From JACPVF01 sp964502095 (GTDB taxonomy: Bacteria; Chloroflexota; Anaerolineae; Anaerolineales; Villigracilaceae), in contig CAZCUF010000015.1 in NCBI GenBank assembly GCA_964502095.1, forward strand, positions 1 through 64,000: a DNA stretch of 64,000 nucleotides. The letters are read 5' to 3'. This document shows positions 49,709 to 59,600 of this stretch, in pieces. The position numbers and the translations under genes were made by a program. Each line of letters opens with the position of its first letter. The stretch's first letter is position 1. A model generated the notes under the pieces. It had not been told where the DNA came from, searched no databases, and saw only the letters and a list, made by a program, of their open reading frames with translations.

Positions 49709-51015
49709 TGGAACAAAGTTACGCCGAAAGTTTGTTGCGCAGTGGGATCATCGAAGCCAAAGCCGGGCAGAAGGATGCGGCGCGCCGTTACTTGGATCGC
49801 GCCATTTATTTATCGGATAACGCCAGTCACGATACCATGGCTGAAGCCTGGTATTGGATGAGCCGCGTAACGGACGACCCTGCGCGGAAACGCCAGGCTT
49901 TGGAGAACGCGCTCTCGCATGATTTACATCACGCGCGGGCGCGGCGCGACCTGGCGATTCTGGATGGCAAGCTCAAACCGGACGAGATCGTGAATCCCGA
50001 TGCGCTCCCGCCCGCGCCCGCTGGAATCGTTCAGGCCGATGCGAAACGCTTTATGTGCCCGAAGTGCGGCGGACGCATGGTCTTTGCGCCGGATGGAGAA
50101 TCGCTGGTTTGTGAATATTGTGCGCGCAATGAAAAGCTCGGCGCGCCCGGCGAGGCCAAAGAAGAGGATTTTCTGATTGCCATGGCCACCATGAAGGGAC
50201 ACGGCAAGCCGCTGGCCGAGCAGGTTTTTCATTGTCAGGGTTGCGGCGCAGAATTTATTTTGCCGCCTCAGCTTATTTCCGCGGCCTGCCTGTATTGCGG
50301 CTCGCCGCATGTCGTCAGCCTGGAAAATTCGCGCGGTCTGATCGCGCCGGACGCTGTTTTGCCGCATGCGTTCGATCAAAGACAGGCCGCGCTTCACCTG
50401 GTGCAGTGGGTCGAACGACAGAAGATCGAACCCCAATCGAAAGTAGGCTTGCCGCGCGGTTTGTATCTTCCGATCTGGACGTTCGATCTCGGCGGCGAAG
50501 TGGATTACACAGGCGAGGTGATCGAGCAGGAGGAAGAATTGTTTGGAAAGCGTACGCCGCGCGTGAGGCGCGTGAACGACAGTTATCCGGCGGCTATAAA
50601 CGACTTGCCGATTCCTGCCACCCGGAAACTGGCCCAGTCTTTCAATCGGCTTCTACCCACCTTCGACCTTTCCGCTGTAAGACCGTACGACCCGCGCTTT
50701 CTTTCCAATTGGCCTGCGGAAGTGTACGACGTTCCGCTGGCGGATGCCTCTTTGGATGCGCGCGGCCGCGCCTTCGACCACATTAAAAACGATCTGCCGA
50801 ATCTGCTGGGTTCGATTCGAATCCTCTCCTGTTCATCCGCCAAAATGACCGTCGACTCGTTCAAGCTCGCGCTCCTGCCGGTTTGGATCACTGAAGTGCC
50901 GTACGAGGACCGGAAACACCTGGTGCTGATCAACGGACAAAACGGCGCGGCTGTGAGCGACTCGCTCGAGAAGACCGGTCTCTTCGATTGGCTGGCCGAC
51001 GTCTTGAAAGATTGA
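49708..51015 (+). CDS. Zinc-ribbon protein with N-terminal TPR-like helices
   Basis: 435 residues from ATG at 49708 in a TGATG overlap with folP. Residues 1-90 form paired helices like TPR (YAESLLRSGIIEAKAGQKDAARRYLDRAIYLS). Two zinc ribbons follow: MCPKCGGRMVF with CEYCARNE, and FHCQGCGAEFIL with CLYCGSPH. The remaining 240 residues (about 195-435) form a mostly beta domain (LYLPIWTFDLGGEVDYTGEV ... ALLPVWITEVPYEDRKHLVLINGQNG), as in some long zinc-ribbon proteins of unknown function. No membrane helix. I cannot assign a role. Confidence 0.7.
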   Translation: MEQSYAESLLRSGIIEAKAGQKDAARRYLDRAIYLSDNASHDTMAEAWYWMSRVTDDPARKRQALENALSHDLHHARARRDLAILDGKLKPDEIVNPDALPPAPAGIVQADAKRFMCPKCGGRMVFAPDGESLVCEYCARNEKLGAPGEAKEEDFLIAMATMKGHGKPLAEQVFHCQGCGAEFILPPQLISAACLYCGSPHVVSLENSRGLIAPDAVLPHAFDQRQAALHLVQWVERQKIEPQSKVGLPRGLYLPIWTFDLGGEVDYTGEVIEQEEELFGKRTPRVRRVNDSYPAAINDLPIPATRKLAQSFNRLLPTFDLSAVRPYDPRFLSNWPAEVYDVPLADASLDARGRAFDHIKNDLPNLLGSIRILSCSSAKMTVDSFKLALLPVWITEVPYEDRKHLVLINGQNGAAVSDSLEKTGLFDWLADVLKD

Positions 51016-51025
51016 ACGGCTGTTT

Positions 51026-51090
51026 ACCACAGACGAACGGAAATATCCCGCTTTTCGGCGGAATTCAACCGAATCGTTTTTATCTGTGGT
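51026..51090 (+). repeat. Inverted repeat before the PBP-like gene
   Basis: ACCACAGA (51026-51033) and TCTGTGGT (51083-51090), four bases before the start codon at 51094. ACCACAGA...TCTGTGGT pairs are frequent intergenic elements in bacteria. No other signal is seen in this gap. Confidence 0.45.
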
Positions 51091-51093
51091 TAA

Positions 51094-53622
51094 ATGAACT
51101 CCATGCAACAAATTACTCCCATCCTGCGCGCCCGCCGCGAACGCCGCCTCGCAAAGCAACGTAAAACTGAAGGCCGTGCCCGCCGTTTCTTTTTTAGCGC
51201 GGGCATGGTCTTGTCCATTTTGCTGGCCGCGCTCATTCTTGTTACGGCGCTGGCATACGCCGACCTGACCCGCGCGCTTCCCTCCATTGAAATTCTGCCG
51301 CGCCTGCTGAACCCGCCGGATGGACTTTTACTTCAGCCGACCCGCATTTATGACCGCACCGGTCAACATCTGCTGGCGAACTTCGCTCCCGATCTTTCAC
51401 CGCGCGGCTATGTGCCTCTCGGAAATCAAAATCCCCAACACATTCCACAACCGCTCGCCGACGCGGTGATCGCTTTGACCGACCCCGGCTTTTGGAATCA
51501 CTCCGGTTATGCCATCAATGGCTGGACTCAACCCGATCTGCATCCGACCATTGCGCAACGCCTCGTCTCCGACCTTTTGCTTTATGACGAACCTCCGTCC
51601 ACGCGCCGCGCCCTGCGCGAACGAATCCTCGCCGCGCAGATCACCGCGCATTTTGGCCGCACGCAGGTCCTCGAATGGTATCTCAACTCGGCGGATTTCG
51701 GTCATTACGCCTTTGGCGTGGATGCCGCGGCACATCTTTATTTCGGCAAAACCGCCAGCGAGTTGAACCTCGCCGAGTCGGCCATTCTCGCGGCGGTCAG
51801 CCAGGCGCCGGGTCTTAATCCGCTCGACGCGCGGCAGGCGGCGGTTCAACGCGGCCGCGACGTTATTGATATGTTGCAGGCCAAAGGTTTAATTTCACAG
51901 GACGATGCTTCGACCGCGTTGACCGAATCCATAGGGATTCAATCTGCGCCTCCAGCCGCCCCTCAACCTGCCGCGGCTTTCATGAATCTGGTCCTCGCCC
52001 AACTTGATTCCCGCTTTAGCCGCGCCCGTATCGAACGCGGCGGCCTGACGATTTTTACCACGCTCGATTACGACCTGCAACAACAGGCTTCATGTGTCAC
52101 AGCCGTTTATGCCGCCCGCGTGGAAGGCGCGCCCGATCCCGAAGGTCAATGCGATTCGGCGCGCTTACTGCCGTCCCTGCCGCCGGGCGTCACGGTATCA
52201 GACTCATCTTCGAGCGCGGTGATTTTGGATTCGACGAACGGTCAGGTGCTGGCAGTGGCAGGCGAAACCTTGCAAGGGCAGGAAACGCCTCTTTTATCGG
52301 CACACAACCCCGGGTCCCTCATGACGCCGTTTATTTATTTGACCGCGTTCACGCGCGGCTTGAGTCCCGCTTCGCTGGTGTGGGATATTCCCGGGCTGGT
52401 GGATATCCAAAATTTCGACGGCCAATATCACGGGCCGATGCGTTTGCGAAACGCGCTGGCCAACGATTACCGCGTTCCGGCTGAAACTGTTTTGCGGCAA
52501 ATGGGCGCGGAGAATGTTGCGAAGACCGCTTCTTCGTTTGGGCTGGCATGGAACACACCTTTGAGTTTGTTGGATGTGGCCGGCGCGTACGGCGCGTTTG
52601 GAACGCAGGGCGTGTATTATGGGCAAAATGTAAATGAGACGTTCACGCCGGTGACGGTTCTGCGTGTGGAGGCCGCGGATCATTCGCTGTGGCTGGATTG
52701 GTCTGCCCCGCAGGCGCGGCCGGTGGTCGCGCCGGGTTTGGCTTATTTAGTGACGAACGTGTTAAGCGATGAGCCGGCGCGCTGGCCGAGTTTGGGAAGC
52801 CCGAACACTTTGGAGATCGGAAGGCCAGTGGGCGCGAAGCTCGGTCAGACTCCCGATGGGTTCGATGCGTGGACAGTGGGATATACGCCGACGCGCGTGG
52901 TCGCCGTTTGGACCGGCACAAAGGAAGAGGCCTCGAAGGTTTCGCCGCGTTTTCCCGCGGCGCTATGGAACGCGCTGATGCAACTAACGACCCGCGCTCT
53001 GCCGCGCGCTGGCTGGCCTGTACCGCAGGGCGTGAGCGTGATCAATGTCTGCGATCCTTCGGGGTTACTGCCGACCAAGGACTGCCCGAATATCGTCAGC
53101 GAGGTGTTCCTCAATGGAAATGAGCCAACGCAAAGCGATACGTTATTCCGTTCGTACGAGGTCAATCGCGAGACCGGTTATTTGGCGACGGTTTTCACTC
53201 CGCCGCAATTTGTGGAGAAGCGCGTGTATATGATCGTTCCAGCGGAGGCAAAGGCCTGGGCGCAGAATGCAGGCTTACCGGTCCCGCCTGATACGTACGA
53301 TGCGATTCAGCCGCCGCAGGTGAATCCCGAGGTTCACTTCAAAAGTCCGGCGTTGTTCGCCGAAGTCCATGGGAATGTGCAGATCACTGGCACAGCCACA
53401 GGTTCGGATTTCGATTATTACCGCGTCCAGGCGGGCGAGGGATTGAATCCACAGCAATGGATTCAGGTGGGCGAGGATGTTCATACGCCGGTGGAGAATG
53501 GCGTGCTGGCGAATTGGAACACCGCCGGGTTGAACGGACTCTATGCGTTGCAGTTGATCGTGGTGCATACTGATCAACGGGTGGATACGGCAGTCATTCA
53601 GGTGCTGGTGAACAATCCGTGA
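51094..53622 (+). CDS. Class A penicillin-binding protein homologue with degenerate active sites
   Basis: 842 residues: cytoplasmic basic start, one anchor helix (about 33-57), GT51 domain (about 85-270), transpeptidase-like domain (about 370-690), and a C-terminal beta domain (about 740-842, VHFKSPALFAEVHGNVQITGTA). The fold-level sequence is well kept (EWYLNSADFGHYAFGVDAAAHLYFGKT, LAESAILAAVSQAPGLNPLDA), but active residues are not. The GT51 Glu position (normally AIED) is ALTD at 127-130, with Thr129. The SxxK motif is SLMT (408-411), SxN is DYR (458-460), and KTG is KLG (582-584). So both activities are probably lost. No ribosome site is visible before either ATG (51094 or 51103). Confidence 0.85.
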   Translation: MNSMQQITPILRARRERRLAKQRKTEGRARRFFFSAGMVLSILLAALILVTALAYADLTRALPSIEILPRLLNPPDGLLLQPTRIYDRTGQHLLANFAPDLSPRGYVPLGNQNPQHIPQPLADAVIALTDPGFWNHSGYAINGWTQPDLHPTIAQRLVSDLLLYDEPPSTRRALRERILAAQITAHFGRTQVLEWYLNSADFGHYAFGVDAAAHLYFGKTASELNLAESAILAAVSQAPGLNPLDARQAAVQRGRDVIDMLQAKGLISQDDASTALTESIGIQSAPPAAPQPAAAFMNLVLAQLDSRFSRARIERGGLTIFTTLDYDLQQQASCVTAVYAARVEGAPDPEGQCDSARLLPSLPPGVTVSDSSSSAVILDSTNGQVLAVAGETLQGQETPLLSAHNPGSLMTPFIYLTAFTRGLSPASLVWDIPGLVDIQNFDGQYHGPMRLRNALANDYRVPAETVLRQMGAENVAKTASSFGLAWNTPLSLLDVAGAYGAFGTQGVYYGQNVNETFTPVTVLRVEAADHSLWLDWSAPQARPVVAPGLAYLVTNVLSDEPARWPSLGSPNTLEIGRPVGAKLGQTPDGFDAWTVGYTPTRVVAVWTGTKEEASKVSPRFPAALWNALMQLTTRALPRAGWPVPQGVSVINVCDPSGLLPTKDCPNIVSEVFLNGNEPTQSDTLFRSYEVNRETGYLATVFTPPQFVEKRVYMIVPAEAKAWAQNAGLPVPPDTYDAIQPPQVNPEVHFKSPALFAEVHGNVQITGTATGSDFDYYRVQAGEGLNPQQWIQVGEDVHTPVENGVLANWNTAGLNGLYALQLIVVHTDQRVDTAVIQVLVNNP

Positions 53623-53627
53623 AGAAG

Positions 53628-53668
53628 AACAAAACTGCCGAAGGTTTTTGCCTTCGGCAGTTTTGTTT
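53628..53668. terminator. Bidirectional terminator between the PBP-like gene and the giant gene
   Basis: Fourteen-bp core stem AAAACTGCCGAAGG/CCTTCGGCAGTTTT (53631-53644 with 53651-53664), extending a few pairs further outward. Loop TTTTTG. A-run and T-run flank both sides. Confidence 0.92.
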
Positions 53669-53684
53669 CTAATTGGTCTGTTGG

Positions 53685-56600
53685 CTACTCCGGCACAATG
53701 CTGACGAGGATGGCGCGCACGACGCGGCGATAGTTATAGGATTGACGCCTCAAATTGTAATCCTCGCAAGTCACCAGTGTGATCCAGTTGTAGTCTTCGT
53801 GCCGGAACACTGCCGAGAGATTGCTGGGCAATAGCTCGCGGTTCTCCTGTACTTCATAGACATAAACATACCCACCCATGTGGACCATTACCCGGTCGCC
53901 GATCTGCAGGTCTTTGATGTAGGCGAATGGCCCGGGTGCGTTGGATGCATCGAGCACGTGACCAGTCAACACGCTGTTCCCGGCCCAGGTGGGATAGGCC
54001 GAACCCTGGAGATAACCGGCGTTATTCTCGAGCCAGGTGAGGTCCCAGCCTTTGGAGGTTAGGTTGATGCCCACAATTGGAACATTGACGCTGAGCACGG
54101 GGATCTCGAGGCGCACGCCGTCGAGGTCGGAGTAAGCCAGGTTGGCGGGTTGTTTGGGCAGTTGAGTGACTCTGCCCGGAGCGAAACCGGTTACCGGGAT
54201 GCCGTATCCGCTGATGTTACGCGGGTCGTTGCCTCCATTGCCGCCGCCGTTGCCGCCGCCTCCGTTATTGGCGATGTTCACCGAGAAGTTGCGGAGGAAG
54301 TCACTGCCTGCGCCGCTGTTGCCGACTAATTTAAGGGCAGTATCGAGCGGGTCCACGATGGAGGTCGTTCCGCAAACATACAAGCGATAGCTTCCGTTCG
54401 AGAGCGGCAGACTGCTGTTGACCGTGATGGTTGCCGTATAGGTTACGCTATCGTAGGTCACATTGTTGATGGCGATGTTCGTATCGGCCGGTGTTTGTGC
54501 GCCGCCTGCACAGCTGACTGTCTGGAATCCGGCGGTATCGCCGAGATCGCGCACCAGCAAATAGTTGTTCGGATTTGTGACATCGTCCGAAGCGCTATCG
54601 CCTGCCGGGTTATAGACATCCTGATTGAACTTCAATACGAATTGAGTTACGCCAACTGCCACGACCTCCGACTCGTTCAGAACGCCATCGCCGGTGTCGG
54701 ATGAAGTGTTGACTCCGTTCACAGCCACCGAAGGTCCGATTCCGTCAAAGTAAGTGACTACGTTATCCGTGCTGGAGCTGGCAAAACTGCTGTTGTTGCT
54801 GGCGTCTTTCGCCGCTCCCGCTGGAATGGAAACGCTGACTGTGCCATCCACTGTCATACCGGAGACCGCGACATTATAGGTTGTGCCATCGTTGGGCGCG
54901 ATCTCTGTCACGCTCGCGGTGGTGGCGCCAGCCGTCCCTCCGATGATCACATCCGAGTCGGTGAAGCCCGTGACCGGTTTGCTGAATACAGCTGTGAAGT
55001 TGATTGGCGAGCCGTTGGTTGGATCGGCTTGAGCCGCGGCCTGGTTGATGGTCACAGTTGGAGCTACGCTGTCCAGAATGACCGCTTCCGTCACCTCGGG
55101 CGCGGCGGCGTAGTTACTGTCGCCCGCCTGATTGTAGTGAACGGTGCAGGTGCCCGTTGTGTTCGTGATTGTGATCGTGGCGGTTCCATCGCCATGATCC
55201 ACGCCGGAGCAAACGCCTCCGCTGACTGTGAACGAAACGGTCAGGCCGGAACTGGCGTTGGCCGCCACATCGAAATTGCTTCCCATCGAGGAGGAGGCCG
55301 GTGCATGAGTCGTCACAGTGATGGTTTGGGCGGAGGGTAAAGCATTTGTATTTTCAGTCACCTCGGGCGCCGCATTCCAGTCGTTGACGTTTCCTGCCTG
55401 ATTGTAGTGAACGGTGCAGGTGCCGGAACTGGCATTGACTGTGATGCTGGCGGAGCCGGCGCCACTGCCACTGCATACGCCCGTGGAAGTGATCGCAACC
55501 GGCAAACCGGAGCTGGCTGTGGCCGCCACATTGAAACTACTGCCGTTGGCGGCTGAAACTGGAGCGTTTGTAGTGACCGTGATCGTCTGATTGCCTTTCT
55601 GGGCAGTTACGCCTTCGGTCAATTCGATGGCGGCGTTGTAATCTACGTTCCCGGCCTGGTTGTAGTGAACTGTGCAGGTGCCGGCGCCGCTGGTCATGGT
55701 GAAGGTCGCGCCGCTGTTGGAGCAGGAACCGGTCGCGGTGTAGGCCACCGGTAATCCGGAAGAGGCGGTTGCGGCGACAGTGAAGTTGCTTCCGTTGGCG
55801 GCAGTAACAGGAGCGTTGGTCGTGATGGTGATGGTCTGATTCGCTTTAACCGCGTTGACCGTTTCGTTTACCTGCGGAGCGGGATTGTAGTTTGTATTGC
55901 CCGCCTGATCGTAATGAACGGTGCAGGTGCCGGAACTGCTGGTCATGGTGACAATAACCGTGCCTGTGCCGCCGCCCGTACAAACACCGCTGGTTGTCAC
56001 TGCCACGGGCAAGCCGGAGCTTGCGCTGGCGGCCACGTTGAAGGCGGCGCCATTGGTGGCGGTGGCTGGAGCCGAGGTGGTCACGCTGATGGTCTGATTG
56101 GCCTTGGTCGAATTGACCGTTTCGCTTACTTGCGGCGCGGCATTGTAGTTGACGTTACCCGCCTGATCGTAATTAACCGTGCATGATCCAGTGCCGCTGG
56201 TCATGGTAATGACTGCCGATCCCGAACCGCCGCCTGTGCAGAAGCCGCTGGTGGTAATCGCGACCGGCAGGCCGGAACTGGCTGTGGCGGCGACTGTAAA
56301 GTTCGAACCGTTGGCCGCGCTGGGCGGGGCGGACGTGGTCACAGTGATCGTCTGGTTGGCTTTCTGCGCGTTGACCGTTTGTGTGATTTGCGGCGCGGCA
56401 TTGTAGTTGGCGTTGCCGGCCTGGTTATAGATCACACTGCACGTGCCCGTACTGCCCGTCATAGTATATGTAGTGGTGCCTCCGTTTGTACAGGACCCGC
56501 CGGAGGTGTATGCAACGGCCAACCCCGAAGAGGCCGTGGCGGCTACAGTGAAATTACTGTTGTAAGCCGCATTGGCTGGGGCCGATGTGATAATGGAAAT

Positions 56601-59600
56601 GGCCTGATTCGCTTTTTGCGCATTGACTGTTTCTGTGACTTCGGCGGCCGCGTTATAGTTCACGTCGCCGGCCTGGTTGAAGTGAACTGTGCAGATGCCT
56701 GTGCCGCTGGTCATCGTAAAGTTGGACCCGGCATTACTGCAAACCCCTGTCGAGCTGTATGCAACGGGTAGACCCGATGAAGCGACAGCCGCCACGTTGA
56801 AGCCGGTATTGTAAGTCGCATTGGCAGGCGCGGCCGTGTTGACCGTGATGACCTGGTTGGCCTTTTGAGCGGCGGTCGTTTCAGTCACTTCGATGGCAGG
56901 GTTATAGTTTACATCCCCGGCCTGATTGTAATGAACTGTGCAGGTGCCCGTGCCGCTTACGACGATGATAGTGGCGGTCGAGGAACCACTGCCTGTGCAT
57001 GAGCCGGTGGTTGTGATTGCAACTGGCAGGCCCGAGCTGGCTGTGGCGGCCACGTTGAAACTGGTGTTATAGGCCGCGTTGGCGGGCGCAGAAGTGACAA
57101 CCGTAATGGTCTGGTTGACGATGGAGATCGTCAGGTTTGCGCCTACGTATGTGATGTTGTAGTTACTGCCTGCGGTGAGCGAACCCTGCAGAATGGCATA
57201 CGGGCCAACTGCCTCGCCTGCGACGCGCGTCAGACTGCCGCTCAGGAAGTCTGCACCGGCTAATGAACCGTTGGTGATGCTGTATGTAAAGATCGGGTCG
57301 GGCGCGCCGAATGCCTTGGATTTTGGATCGGCAGTGATGGTGAGCGGACGGGCCGTGATCACGCCGGTCGTGTTATTCTCGAACGTGATCAGGTAGTTGC
57401 CGCCGCCATTGCCGTCATTGACCGCGCCGCCTGGTGTAAGCGTCTTGCTGGTGCCCATATTCGGCGTATCGTACGACTGTGTGAAGTTGGGCGTATCCCC
57501 GCCGGCCAGTGTTCCCACTGTAATGGATGGAACCGCGGCAGAGGAGGTTGTGCTATCGTAGACTTTGGTGTTGGTCTGCGCAGTGACGGTGATCGGCCGT
57601 GTGATGATGTTCGCAATTGTGGTTGGCGGGATAATGCCGTAATTGGCAATGTCCGCCCCCGTGAGAGTTAGGCCGGTAATGTTGACCGTCTTGCCGTTGC
57701 CAACGTTTTTGTTGGCGAAGTTCCCGGTCGCGCCAGATACAACAAGTTGGACATCATCTCCGCTCACAACGCCCACCAGAACTGCACTGCCCGTGTTAAG
57801 TGTGGCAGTGGTGGTGCCGTCGTAAACTTTGTTATTGGCCGTGATACCAGTGACGGTGACTGTGATTCCCACGATGGAACCAGTGGTGTCTTGAACAAAG
57901 GTCACATCGTAGTTGTTTCCGCCGTTGCCGTCATTAACGGACCCGCCCGGCGTCAACGTTTTGCCTATACCAACGGTCGGTGTGTCGAAGGTTTGAATGA
58001 AGTTGGCTGTGTCGCCGTTGACCAGAATTCCCGAAGTGATATTCGGGATTCCGATGGAAGACGTATCGCCGTCGTAGGCTTTGGTATCTGTCACCGCGGT
58101 GACGGTGAGGGCGCGTTTGTTGACTGTAACCGTGCCGTCGGTATAACCGATAATGTAGTTAGGACTCGCCGCGCCTGAACAGGAGGATGTATAGCTTCCA
58201 ACAAACGAGGCGCTGGTGGCTGTGGTTGAACAGGTTGGAAGCGTTGTAAGCGAGGCCTCGTTATCGCCGGCCACAAAGCCTGTGTAGCTGGGCGTGATTG
58301 CGGGAACGGCATCGCCGTAGATCATCGTCTCGCTCGAAGCGGTGATATCGAGCGCGGCCTGGGTTACAGTGACTGTGCCGGGCGCGTAAGTGATAACGTA
58401 GTTGGAGTCGACCGCGCCTGAACAGGTGGATGAATACGGACCGACCGGCGAGGCGCTGGTGGCGGTTGTCGTACAGGTGGGAGGCGTAGCCGGTTGCGTG
58501 TCGCCAGCTTGCAGTCCGGAATAGATCGGGTTGATAGTTGGGACGGCTCCGCCATAAGTCATGGATGCGCTCGAGGCGGTGATGAGCAATGCCTGCGTTC
58601 CGATCGTTACCGTTCCGCTCACATAACTGATGGTGTAATTCGGGTCAACTGCGCCCAAACAAGTGGATGGATAGGGGCCGACCGGCGAGGTGCTGGTGGC
58701 GGTGGTTGAACATGTGGGAGGCGTAGCCGGCGCAAGGTCACCTGCGCGTAAACCGGAATAGATCGGCGTAATGGCCGGTACGGGATCTCCATAACTGAGC
58801 GAATGACTGGAGGCAGTGATGGTCAACGCGGCTTGGGTGATGTGAAGTTGGCCGTCCGTGAATGTGAAAGTGTAATTATTCGAGGCCAGTGTGCCGATGG
58901 AACAAGTGATGGGGTAATCACCCACCGGGCTGAAGATTGTAGCGGTGGTGGTGCAATCCGGCGCGCCGGTGACATCGCTGGTGCCTAAATTCTCTCCATT
59001 GGCGAAACCGGTGATGACCGCGTCCAGAGTTGGATTGCTGAGACCGTATTCACGGAATTTTTCATTGGCAGTCACAGTTAACGCGACTGGCGAAATGGTG
59101 AGCGTGCCGGACGCGAAGGTGAAGCTGTAGTTACTGGAAGCCAAGGTGCCCGTAGTACAAGTGATGGGATAGATTCCCGCCGGGCTGGTTTGAGTGGCAG
59201 TAGTGGTACAACTCGGCGCGCCGGTCACATCGCTGGTGCCTAAATTTTCTCCATTGACAAAGCCGGTAATAGTGGCGTCGAATACTGGATCGGCCGCGCC
59301 ATACTCACGACTCTTGTCGTTGGCGGTCACAGTCAACGTCGCGGATGTGATTGTCAACTGACCGTCGGCAAAGGTGAAGCTGTAGTTTGTGGAAGCCAGC
59401 GTGCCGATCGAACACGTGATCGGATATGGACTGCCGGAGACGGGGCTGGAAGCTGTGGCCGCAGTAGTACAACTCGGCGCGCCGGTCACATCGCTGGTGC
59501 CTAAATTCTCTCCGTTGACAAAGCCGGTAATGGTGGCGTCGAACGTGGGATCGGCCGCGCCATACTCACGACTCTTGTCGTTGGCGGTCACAGTCAACGT

